A stretch of DNA of 64,000 nucleotides from Diploscapter coronatus. Lineage: Eukaryota > Nematoda > Chromadorea > Rhabditida > Rhabditidae. This document shows positions 49,201 through 59,900 of this stretch, piece after piece (position 1 is the stretch's first letter; every line of letters starts with the position of its first letter). The DNA lies in contig OZ038423.1 of assembly GCA_964036155.1 (NCBI GenBank), positions 50,483,249-50,547,248 on the forward strand, given 5' to 3'. The position numbers and the translations under genes were made by a program. The notes under the pieces were generated by a model that did not search any database, was not told the DNA's origin, and saw only the letters and a program-made list of their open reading frames with translations.

Positions 49201-49757
49201 TCCAGGAACACTTACAATTTTCCTTTCTGACGAAATCTCAGAATTGGAATCGGATTACGCCTTCCCACTTTGGTGAAGAAACAAATAACTAAACTGGTGC
49301 AGCCGTTACTTTGATACTTCGTAAATGTTTCATCATGATACTTCACCATAAATAGGCAATTCAAAGAAAGTGGAATATCGGAGAAGGGATCTTGTTTTTG
49401 TGATCAGAGCAACGTCTCCTGTTTCGTATTACCAACAACAATGGAAATTTGCAATTGGAATTTAAATTGAAATTTTTCGAATGCACAGCTTGATTTATGG
49501 CTGTTTAGAGCATGAACATGCAATTATTTATTTTAGAAAATATAGATAAACATATCCATTGAGTGGATTTATTGAACATTTCATGGAATACGTGTGATAA
49601 AGTGACATTTTGAATAAGACATTGCTTCGAAAGGAATATAACTTCTTGAAATTTCGATTTCGAACAAATTTGAAAATGAAATTCTACGTTTTGCTTCTGG
49701 GCTTCTTTTAAACATTTAGATTTTCGTCCTCAAACTTATATTCTTTACTTTCCTAAA
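46258..49757. other. Intergenic, AT-rich, nothing recognised
   Basis: 3.5 kb between two minus-strand genes. It begins with a purine-rich stretch (46200-46480) just upstream of the neuropeptide gene, then AT-rich DNA. Frames of 60-120 codons occur but show no splice context, signal peptide or motif. It should include the neuropeptide promoter. Confidence 0.35.
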
Positions 49758-51234
49758 TCAGTGAACATCCCATTTGACTCTCTTCTTCTGGATTTCCTCA
49801 GTCTGCTCGAGCATACTGCTGATTTCGTTGTGATTTTTCACCAGTGCTCGCAATTGGTCTACAGCGTTATCCCAGAGATCAGGGAGAATGCAGAGTGCTC
49901 GATGGTGATTCTCTCCAGCGTATTTGTCAGGACACTCTCTGTAGAAGGAGGAGGCGGTCTGGCAGTACCAGCAGGGCATTCGGTAGCAGCGATGGTTAGT
50001 GGTGGAAGGTTGGAGGCAGGAGAAACACAAGTCCGACTTTTCGCATTCCTGAATTCGTTCAACAGCCTTCCCAAAAGCAGGACAATAGTCGGGGATGTGC
50101 CCACTCTGCTGACACAGGTCACAGATGTAGTTGAGAGGGACGTTGCAGTGCTCGGTCCATCGCTTCCTTTGACCCAGTTCCTTCACAACCGCTTGCACTG
50201 CTTCGATCTGGCGTTCGATCGTTTTCAGCTTGCTCTGCAGGTTCAGCTTCCTGAATGACAACACTTCTGGCCCAGGTAGATTCTCCTTCTGGACTTCCTT
50301 CTCCTTGTCTTCGAGAACCGTAATCCTTTTCTGCAAATTGTCAGAGCACCGCTTCAATGACTTCTTCAGTCCATTTCTGTCTATCTTCCTCATCACTCCT
50401 TTCCTTTCCTTCTCAGGAGATGGTTTCTTTTGCTCTTTCGATGTCTCATCTGCAAGCACGCGATTGTCTTTTTAATTTCAATTTTTCAGCAACTTCTCAC
50501 ATTAATAGCATGAAAATATGAAAAAGTTAGTTCTTACGAGAAATAACCCAGATCTGAGATAGTGATGGAATAGCGTAAGGCAAAATGAGGAAGTTTATTT
50601 CTTGCGAAATAATAAAATGAAGAAACAATAAATAAGAGGTTGTAAAAAAGAAATAACTTTCGCATTTTTTTCTGTATCAATTCTAGAAAAGCATAGTCAT
50701 TTGCGTCACACCATTTCCAATCTACACTCAAAGAAAATTTCAAAAACCTCGGTACTCACCAACGGATATAGTCAATTCCTCGTTGAGCGACCTTCTGCCT
50801 TCTTCCCTGTCAATTCTGTAAGTCTTCTTCTTTTCGTCTTTGTTCTCACTGGCGTCTTTCTTCCGAGTTTCCTTCGATTTCTGATTCTGCCTCTCTTCCA
50901 GCCTGGCGATTCGTTCATCCAACTTCTCCAAAGCTGACTCAAATTCACTTCTAGTCTGTTTCAAATCGACGCGGTTTCTCTGAACTACTTTGATGAATTA
51001 TTAGGGCGTGTTCATACTTTTTGACATCGTGTCAATACCAGGGGATTTTCCGTGTAAATTCATGATATTGATGTCAAGCATATCAAAAACTTCCACGTAA
51101 AATCGCTCAACGTTTATATGAAGATAAAAATGCACAAAATTCGAAAGAACAGATGCAAAATTCAGTTTTCCAACTCACACTGAAACTGATATCGGTTTCG
51201 TTAGAAAATTTGTTGTTTCATCGAGTCGCAGCAT
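49758..51234 (-). CDS. Zinc-knuckle protein derived from a BEL/Pao-type Gag
   Basis: Three exons (51234-51181, 50979-50760, 50449-49758) give 321 aa. The N-terminal half is a charged coiled coil (SEFESALEKLDERIARLEER; further on LQSKLKTIERQIEAVQ). Residues ~195-275 hold three zinc knuckles. The first is a canonical CCHC, CDLCQQSGHIPDYC. The second is CFSCLQPSTTNHRC with a wide Cys-His spacing, and the third CWYCQTASSFYREC, followed by HHRALC. The spacing of the three, including the CFxCL block, is that of BEL/Pao Gag. No protease, RT or integrase is next to it, and it has introns, so this looks like a host gene made from a gag rather than a live element. The start was chosen because the ATG lies one base behind an acceptor; an upstream exon (51392-51336) is open but out of phase. 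Confidence 0.7.
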
Positions 51235-51887
51235 TCTGTATAATGAACAGTGACTGATATGAAAAGGAAAAATAGAACTCTTAACATTTGGTTTTTAATC
51301 AAATGCTAATGAGAGAATTCAAGGAAAGATCCTACCCGAATTTCCCTGTCGAACTCTTCGAATTTCTCCAAAATGACTTGTCCAAATAACATTTTCAAGA
51401 ATTTGATAAGCTAGGAATATCGTCCGGATGGCAAACTAAAAGTGATTGCTTTGTCTATCAAATGTAGTTTTAACGGACAAGTTATCGAGGAATGAAAATT
51501 TTGTATTCGTGAAGCGAGTTTCTAATGAGAATAAAATCCAGAAAGGATCGATCAATAATTGAAACGACAATAAATTTCGATAAATAAAGCAAAAGTGTGA
51601 TTCTATCAGTGAAAGAAGAAAGAAGAATAACATAGAGAAAGGGTATGAAGCTAGAGAAGCAAAAAGACAAAACATGACATGATGATTGTGCTAAAAATGT
51701 CCAAATGCGAACTCTAAAAATTTGCAAATTGTAACCAGAGAATTTAAAATGGGATGAGTATATGAGAAACCAAAGCTGGTTTAAATAGTTAAAAAGTTGA
51801 ATGAACATTATTGATTTTGGTTATGCGCATAATCTGAGGTTGAATATCGGTGAAATTAGTTACTTATCAAATGATATATTTTTTTTC

Positions 51888-52158
51888 TAGCCTTATTATT
51901 TTCACTGGGCGGGGGGTCGGCTACCCTCCGTCCGTAATAGGGCAGCCGGTCTATCCTAGTCACACAGGACTAGTGACCCGTCCCGAGGACAGACTGTTGT
52001 TGTGTGCAACATCCGAGGGATTTTAGGCTAGTTTTCCGTGGTTTTATCCACTACCAACATTTAACATTTCTTAACCCCCTTGGTTTGGGTAGGAGCGGGG
52101 AGCGAACTTGAGCCCCAGCTGCAGGCAGCAACACACAATCACTTCGCTAGATTACCGC
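51888..52158 (-). mobile_element. tRNA-derived SINE candidate
   Basis: A GC-rich island of about 270 nt in AT-rich DNA. On the minus strand it starts GCGGTAATCTAGCGAAGTG, where TAGCGAAGTG fits the pol III A box. A B-box-like AGTTCGCTCCCCGC follows about 50 nt later, as in a degenerate tRNA. A body with a hairpin (CTAGTC...GACTAG in + orientation near 51955-51973) follows, and the element ends in an AATAATAAG tail. I cannot see a target-site duplication. It is not a functional tRNA because the arms do not fold cleanly. Confidence 0.6.
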
Positions 52159-52598
52159 TTAGTCTTTGAATAAAATAAATGTTATAACTTGATTTACTAT
52201 ATACAGAATTCAACACACGTGATGATAATGCAAAATTGTTTTATCATAACTAAGTTAAGCTTCTCTTACAATTTCATGAAAAGTGATGTGATTTTGAAAT
52301 CCACAGCTATAATTAGTGAAAGATTCGTTTGTGTAGACTATAATTTAGTTCAGACAGAAGCAGGAATGCAGAAGATAGATATTTCAAGGAAAGAGTCATT
52401 CGTTAATTATAACATTGCGCTGTATAACACGTATTTTTGCTTCAAGACAGTAGAGATATGAAATCTTATGAAGAACATACCCACATTTAGTATAAAATAT
52501 GTTGAGATAAATGAAGATACTCATTTTGTAGCTATACTTCAGTCTCATTGCCTTGGAACTATTCATTGATTGCTTGATCAAATATTCCTATTCACATA
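52159..52598. other. Spacer upstream of the 7TM gene
   Basis: About 440 nt of AT-rich DNA. A 90-codon + strand frame (52189-52461) has no supporting features. Presumed promoter of the 7TM gene. Confidence 0.3.
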
Positions 52599-54617
52599 AT
52601 GGGTCAAATATTTGAATGGGTACGAGGAGTGATAAAATATCAATTAGGTTGTAATTATTCACTCTTAACCAACGTTTCAGATGGTATGACATAGTAGTTG
52701 CTCTTGTATATATTTGGTCTATTTAATAATCATGAGATTACTTCTTTTTTACAGAAAAAACGTTAAAGGATAAAAATGATATTGGCGGAACGATAATTAT
52801 ATTTTCACCAATTATAATTGTACTAACAGTATTGACTGTATTGTTTGCAATTTCTATGAATGCTCTGAAACAAGAAACAATCGTATGTTAAATCTATTTT
52901 ATGACTTCAAAGAACATTATTATTGTAGGAATATTATTCTAGAATATTATGGCATTTGCAAAGGCTAACAGTAATTTACTTCTTAAATCTTATTGTATTA
53001 ATAATGGCATTGGCTTTGGCATTTACTGAGCATTTACTTCAGAATCGTGGGTTAACTTACAAAATTTGATGTACTTAATGAAACGTTTCTTTTAATTAGT
53101 ATAAATTTCAAAATAAATTAAAGATCGATTAAATTATTTATTCTTCGTTGTATAGCTTTATTTTGAAGCTTTCGATCAATCAAAAACAAAAACTATTCTC
53201 CATTCAAATTTGACTCATATTTAAACTTTATATAGCTTCCGAAACAAGTTTTACTGATATTCATTATGCTATTTTACACGAATAATCTTTTATTTTATGG
53301 CATATTTTTCTTAAAGAAAAACAAAATAAAAATCCGACAATGATTTTTGAGCTCACTATATTTTGTAGAATTATTTTTTTAGCAAAATACGGAATATGTA
53401 TAAGTGAAATACCCGATGAAATAAGCGATATATGGATGCTACTACGGTTAATTATAACATCCTATCTATCTATTCAACTTTTCATAACTAGTGCATCATT
53501 TCTATTTGGACCTATTTTAATTCTAAGCCCAATTTCTAGTACTGCAACTACATTGTTTAATTCATTCTTAGTACTTCAACGTATGGCGATTATATTCGAT
53601 AAAAAATCACTTTCTAAATTTCTAACCAACAAGTAATTACGTTTTTATCGAACTTGTGATTATTTAAGATACTTTAAGAAAATCCATGACAAATTCTATA
53701 CGATTTATTTATGCATTTTCGGCTTCATTTAATATTACGATACTTGCTGCTCATCTTTTAGCTATTATGACAGTGAATTGTGAATATGGCATTTATTTCT
53801 TGGTATCTTTAAATTTGTCATTATTACGATATTAATAAAAACAAAGTAATTATATTATTTTTAGATTGGACAACCAATCATTGATATAATTGGATTAATT
53901 ATAACTTGTCTTTATATTGTTATGTTTAGAAAAATGCAAAAAATAAGTTCGATTTCAAGTCACAGTTATGGAGCTCAAAATCGAAGGTTATTATATCAAA
54001 TGGCGCCGATACTTTCGCACCATGTAAGATTATTTATAATAAGATATTTCTTTAATATATAAAGGAATGCTCTTATTTTTTTTCTAGAATTGATTTTTCA
54101 AAAAATACGCTGCTATAATTTCCATATTCATTACGTATGATAATAATTAAGATAAGATCAAAACAAAATCGATTGCAAAAACAGTCATTCATTTTACGAC
54201 TCTAAATAACATTATAAAGTTTTTTATGATCTCAGTTATGAAATCGGTAGTGTGCACATTTTGAAGGTTCTCTACTTTTGTGGAGTGATAGTTTATTAGA
54301 GACCTTCTTTCATTAGATGAATGCGATATTGCATACACTCTAAAATACCATGCTTAATATAATTTCCTATTTAGTTATTTTATCTAATAGTATTTTTTTT
54401 CGTTGTTTATAGTATGGATTTAAATACGAATGGATGCCCAATTGAAGAAGAAACTTATATTCCTATAAACTCTAACTGGAATACGATATATTTTTCGATG
54501 ATATGTCGAGTATTCGAATCAATATCTTGGGGATTCCACATGCCGTTATCGCTCTTGTTAAGCTCACCGACCCGTCGCAAGGCTATTTATCAGTTTTTCT
54601 CCAGAAAGCAAGATTAA
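52599..54617 (+). CDS. Seven-transmembrane receptor, nematode chemoreceptor type
   Basis: Seven exons (52599-52647, 52755-52882, 52929-53046, 53317-53632, 53679-53802, 53865-54023, 54375-54617) give 378 aa with all phases fitting. Hydrophobic segments include GTIIIFSPIIIVLTVLTVLF, LTVIYFLNLIVLIMALALAF, LRLIITSYLSIQLFITSASF, FSASFNITILAAHLLAIMTV, IIDIIGLIITCLYIVMF and LFYLIVFFFVVYS. A final segment (SMICRVFESISWGFHMPLSL) precedes a basic tail (SSPTRRKAIYQFFSRKQD). This is the topology of a GPCR with a short C-terminal tail, as in nematode serpentine receptors. I cannot place it in a named family, and no DRY or NPxxY motif is clear. Codons are much more A/T-ending than in its neighbours. The first exon rests on phase only. 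Confidence 0.65.
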
Positions 54618-56404
54618 TTTTATATATATATTTTTTTTTATAATTTCAATTATTTTAGAAAAATATTGCCATCTAGAATACAAAATGATCGAAGCACTAA
54701 CAGTGAAAATCAACGAAACGCACCGATGGAGCTCGTTACGATACAATGAATCTTATAGAGGAGCAGCAGCCCTTTGCTTTGCATTTCATCGGTATTTTAA
54801 AATTCACATGCAAATATTGTTGAATGACAAATTGTTTTGAAGCTGAATAAATTTCATGAACTGCCTGTTGTATGTAGATAGATGACCGGATAATGGAACT
54901 TTGTTAACAAGCTTTGCTGAGTTCTGAAAGATATTTTATATTATCAAATACGGCATTTCTTTATTCAGTAATGCTTATTCCTGATTGTAGACTGAAAATG
55001 AATATGCAAGTTTCACTCTAAAATTACAAGTGATATCATGTCTGATGGGATAAACCACTACTTCCTTAGAACTTTCTAGACGCTAATTCAAATTATAATC
55101 ATAGCTTTGTGCTAAAACCTTACTGCAGTGCAAATACGTAGAAAATAAGTTTGCCTCTAAGACGTAATCAGCAATTTGCAATATTCGCCCCTATTTCAGT
55201 GATATTATTCACCGAGTCTTCCTACCAAAATTTATATCTGATTTTTAAAGAACAACAACATCTGTGCATTTCTTGATCAAATTACAGATGACTTATTCAT
55301 AGGGACCGTCAAGCGTTTTGCCAAACTGGCTGCAGCGCCATGTTCTACCCATGAATATGTTGAAAGTTGGACCCTATATCGATCCCCAAAATGATAAAAA
55401 TTAGTTGAAAACGAGAAAAAATAAAATTTTGAAACCCGAAAATCGAAAAAAAAATCAAACATTCGAGGGCGAGAAAAGGGGCGGAGCCTCGCTGCAACCC
55501 ATACTATTTCTGCTTCCTGCTTGTCTTCCCGTTTCCTCTGAATTTTCTTTAAGGATTTACTCGCATTTGCTACAGAAATTTCTACAGAATGAATTTTTAT
55601 GATTTTTTCTCCATGCCTAGTTGAGTAACCAATCAGAATATTGATGAAATAAAAAACCGCGGCGACCCAAAGATAGTCAATCTTTCAGCAATGTTCTGTG
55701 TTTGACGTGCAATTTTGTGAAGAGGTAAGTAAAAATAACTCGTTTATTTTGTACATGCGAACTGAACCCCTAAATGTAACGAATGTATTTGTGGAAGATT
55801 GAATTTTTCTTTCAATTCATCGAATATCTTGAAAAAATCACTCTATTCTACCTTCATTGAAGGATACTCATTAGAGACGTGAAAAATTCCCCACTAATCT
55901 TACAAACAACTCTTGTCAAGTCAAGTTTTAGGATCATTGGTGACTTTTGGATTCAGTTTGAAAGATACCATCAACAGTCCTATGTTTCACAAAGAGTCAA
56001 TAATAAAAATCGACATTCTAAAATCAGAAGAGTCAGAAATTGCTGACAGATACCAGTATGGAGATATCACGCATAAAAGACTAAGGAATACACAAGGTTA
56101 ACGTAGAAGTGGAAGTATATATGAGTAAATCTGAAATGAGGAAGACTTCGGGAGTGTAAAGGATAAAGGAGCAATAGATAGAATATTTGAATGGATAAAA
56201 TATATTCGAGATAATAAAGTCAATCATGTCTAAATTTTTTGTTTTCTTGGAGTAAAACCATGAATGTCTGAATAGGTTAGAATAGGAAGGAATACCTGAC
56301 TTTGTACATAGAAAATCTATGTGCAGAATGCCAAAACCGACTACTGAGAAATGAGAAATTCGAACAAAGAACCCACAAAGTTCTATCTCTAACAAGGAAA
56401 TTAA
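54618..56404. other. Intergenic region with an isolated possible 5' exon
   Basis: AT-rich. A GC box (GGGGCGGAGCC, 55477-55487), a CCAAT motif (55629-55633) and a strong donor (GTAAGT, 55725) lie in order on +, suggesting a promoter and first exon. No matching coding exon follows; a 62-codon frame at 55913-56101 is the only candidate and I do not trust it. Confidence 0.3.
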
Positions 56405-56744
56405 AATATTTGGCTGTGACATAGGTCGATATACTAAAAGTTGTCGGTAGGGTTCTTTAGTTCGAGTGTTTTCTAACGAAAAGTCGATATAGCGAAATAT
56501 TGAATAGCATGTTCATCAATAAAACCATAAAGACAATTTTCAATATAAAAATTGAATTTTTGAAATGTCGAGTCTTATCAATTTTTTACCTAATTTGTAG
56601 CATTTAAACCTTGGTTTTTCACTCATTTTCTAGCCCTATCTCATGCCTTTTGTTACCTAAATCTATGTTTTGTTTAAAGTATGATAAACTTTCAAAAAAG
56701 TACATATATCAACTCGTATCGACTTTTAGAATCAGCCAAATATT
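56405..56744. mobile_element. MITE with TTAA flanks
   Basis: A 340-nt element with perfect 12-nt terminal inverted repeats (AATATTTGGCTG at 56405-56416; reversed at 56733-56744), flanked on both sides by TTAA. Similarity continues inward imperfectly (TCGATA and GTTG in both arms). TTAA target sites are used by piggyBac-type elements; a TA-target reading is also possible. Internal words such as GTCGATATAGCGAAA resemble pogo/Tigger-type repeats. No coding capacity. Confidence 0.7.
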
Positions 56745-56882
56745 TTAAATAATTCAAGAAAAATTTCATATATACAAAAGCGAAATAGAATAATTTAGTT
56801 GCTTTCATTGAATTATGAATAGACCGAGTGACTATGGCATATTTTAACTAATCATGTAAATTTAATGACTAAATACAAACAA

Positions 56883-56906
56883 AAATAAAATAAAATAAAA
56901 TAAAGG
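56883..56906 (+). repeat. AAAAT microsatellite
   Basis: Four to five tandem copies of a pentamer (AATAA/AAAAT), about 85 nt downstream of the OXR1 stop. Confidence 0.6.
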
Positions 56907-56989
56907 GAAAAATAAGTGAATCTGTTGGAATAATTGAGGAAAAGGATAAATAGATACTTACATAACTGTTCTGACATGAAATGGAGAGC

Positions 56990-59900
56990 TTACATTCTGA
57001 ATCCGAAAGCCTCGATGAATTGAACGACGAAGTCCTCGTCGTCATCGGCCAGCGGCTCATTGTCGAATGTCTTGCATCTCTGCGAGCGACCATGGTTCAG
57101 ATCAGCTGAAATATTCAAAGATAAAACCGAAAAAATGGTTTTATCAATCTTTAAAATTTATTTTAAAAAAACACCTATCTAGAAGTATTGAATAGGAAAT
57201 TTTATGGGTTATTAGCAGTTTGTAAATAGCAGACTTTTTAACAACAAGATTTGAAATGACGAGATTTATTTAGAAGCTATTGAATAATAGAGAGTGGAGT
57301 TAGCTAAGAAAGAATAAGTTTTGTTATTTCAGAATCTTGTTGTCAAGGTCTCGTCATTTGCCGAACTACTGGATTATTAGTTTTTACAAGATACTCTTTC
57401 AAACATTTGCTATGGACTATCGCATTTTTAAGTCCAGGAGAAACAATTTCGACATACGGATTGAAAAATTAATTATTTACCATCCAACCACAATCCATTG
57501 TGCCCTCTGCCAGCGCCAATTGCGAGGGAATCTTTGGAGGCCATCACGAAGAATTGATTATCCCCAGTCCACGCGTATTGACGCAATTCTCTGAAAATTC
57601 GAAAGAATAGTATCCAAATTATAGCTGTCTTGAATCGTGAAAGGAAGGGAATATAGCTTTGCAAGTTTAGATACATGTAAATTGGTTGAAATTAAAAGAA
57701 AATTTTTGTTCTAAAAAGAAAAATTGAAAATGATGGTATGCGTTTGTTTAAAAACGTAGAATATCTTCGAAATGTCCAACCTTGTATGTGGCACCTCCCC
57801 AGTGAACCTCCACAGAAAGCAGCTATCGCCAGTGCCGAAGAAGTGGTCGTTCGGACGAATGGCCGAGGACACAACTGCACCGAAAACGTGCTCCTTGGTG
57901 TCTCGGATGATGAGAAGAACGGGGGACAAGTCCTCGTCGAATTCTGCCATTTTCCTGAACACAAGACATCAATATTGAATAAGTCGGTTCATTGCAGGTA
58001 ACTTCACCGTATAATAGCTTAGAAGAGGAAAAAAAAGATTTTTTTAAAATTAAGATAAAAGGCTCAAAAAATCATCGATACCTGTAGAAAGTGGACAGTG
58101 AGAATCCATGCTTCTCGGAATTGTAGATTTGGACCCAGGGGTAACCTTCAGCTCGGGGTGGGAGAATGTCCATGATCTGCAATTTATCTCGTTTACTCTT
58201 CTTCCATATATCTTTTATTTTTGATTTCATTGAGCTATTCCAACCCTCATTTGCCAGGCTCATTTTCAATTTGAAAAAAAAAACACCAAAGAATAGGTGG
58301 ATGGATTTTCTAATAATTATAAACGGCCACTAAAGAAATCGGAAATCTTGCCTGTCTGATCATGATTTCGTCGAGAATCATCGATTGATTGGCTCCTTGT
58401 GGAATGGGCATTTCGTCCTCCTTGTCGAGTTCGTCCAAATCCAGCCTTCGGCACATCTCACTCACAGTCACCAGCTCCCATTCCCTGTTGAGCAGAGACG
58501 AACCGAACATATTCGATGGCTTGTCGCCTGAAATCCACAGATATTACACTAACCGATTGAGAGAGATCTCTGCATCTCGCCCGAGGAGATATTGATTCAA
58601 ACAAATCGAGGATTATTTCAGAGCTGGAAATAAAAGAACGCCGCAGGCTAAATCAAACGCATGGAAAATTGGACCAAATACATCTAGATTGCGCACTCGA
58701 GAATTGCAATATCGCAGTGCAAAAAAACTAAATGAAAGAAGATGAAGTGTTTAGCTATGCATGGAAATGAAAATTTTACATCGCAATTTCTAGAAGGAAC
58801 GGGAAAGGAGAAATAGAAGAAACGACAGGAAGCGTGACTGGATGGAAAGACTGCTTGAGACAGAGAAGCAGAAGCTATGCATCTTCTCCCATTTCGCGGC
58901 TAATCTCGATTTATCTGGGACGAAATGGAGGGCAGGGGATCAATAGATCGATGAGTGTTTTGACATTTTCGAAAGTTCATACAGAACTTGATGCGGACCC
59001 AGTTTAAGTCAAATCGCGCAATCGAGAACTAATTGGATTATTCGCATATGGAAATTTTAGCTTGTGAGTAAAACCGACTATTGCAAACTTCGATTCTATT
59101 TTTGGTTTAATATTGAAAATTTTCCGATAAAATCCATTCTTCAGAAAAGTGCAATTCAAAATGGCTATGCTTGTCATTTGAACGCAAATCCTGTATTGAA
59201 AATTTGTTAATTTGAATTCTCCGAAAAGCATACTGAAACTTTCCTGACCTGCTAATTTGTCATCGTCATTTGCATCGAGAATGATGAATCCCCCTTTGCC
59301 GTTCTTGTGCACAGCTCTCTGCATGTCTTCCCCAGTCTCTACCGAATTCTGATTCTCTCCTTCAGCCGTCGTGTCCTGCAAACACTTCCTTTTTTATATC
59401 ACATTTTGCCCCGTTCTATACAAATTCTGTTTGCATTTCTGATGCTTTTTTTTTTTCAATTTCAAAAGCTGGGCGCAATAAACAAATTTTGAAGTTGCGC
59501 TTGGCAGTTGGAAAGGCATAACTGAACTGCGACAAGATTTGGCAACAAAATTGAGAAATTCCATAAAAATGACGTGGCAATTCAAAAAGAAGTAAAAAAA
59601 AATCGTAATACTTCAACACCGCCTATTATAAACGAGAAAACGTATTGTTTTCCATATAATTTGCACAGCTAAGAATAAAAATGTTTCCAAATATTTCAAA
59701 ATAATGAGAATATCGATTTTCATTTTCGGATTTCTGTTCATTACATTTCAGATGTACGATGCTGGACAAATAATTCTAAGACAAAATCTCTCTAACCTGC
59801 CCGTATTTCTCAGGACTCCACTTGAGCAGAAAGTGATAGATGAAGTAGGCCTTGTTTGGGGGAATCGCGTACCAGAACTCCCTCTTCAGCCGATTGCCGA

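Noticed and set aside
51336..51392. Upstream coding exon of the zinc-knuckle gene (MLFGQVILEKFEEF...)
   Set aside because: Its only donor leaves phase 0, which gives a stop in the next exon; probably 5' UTR or a short upstream frame.
52080..52158. Functional tRNA gene on the minus strand
   Set aside because: A and B boxes are degenerate and the acceptor and anticodon stems do not pair; fits a SINE head better.
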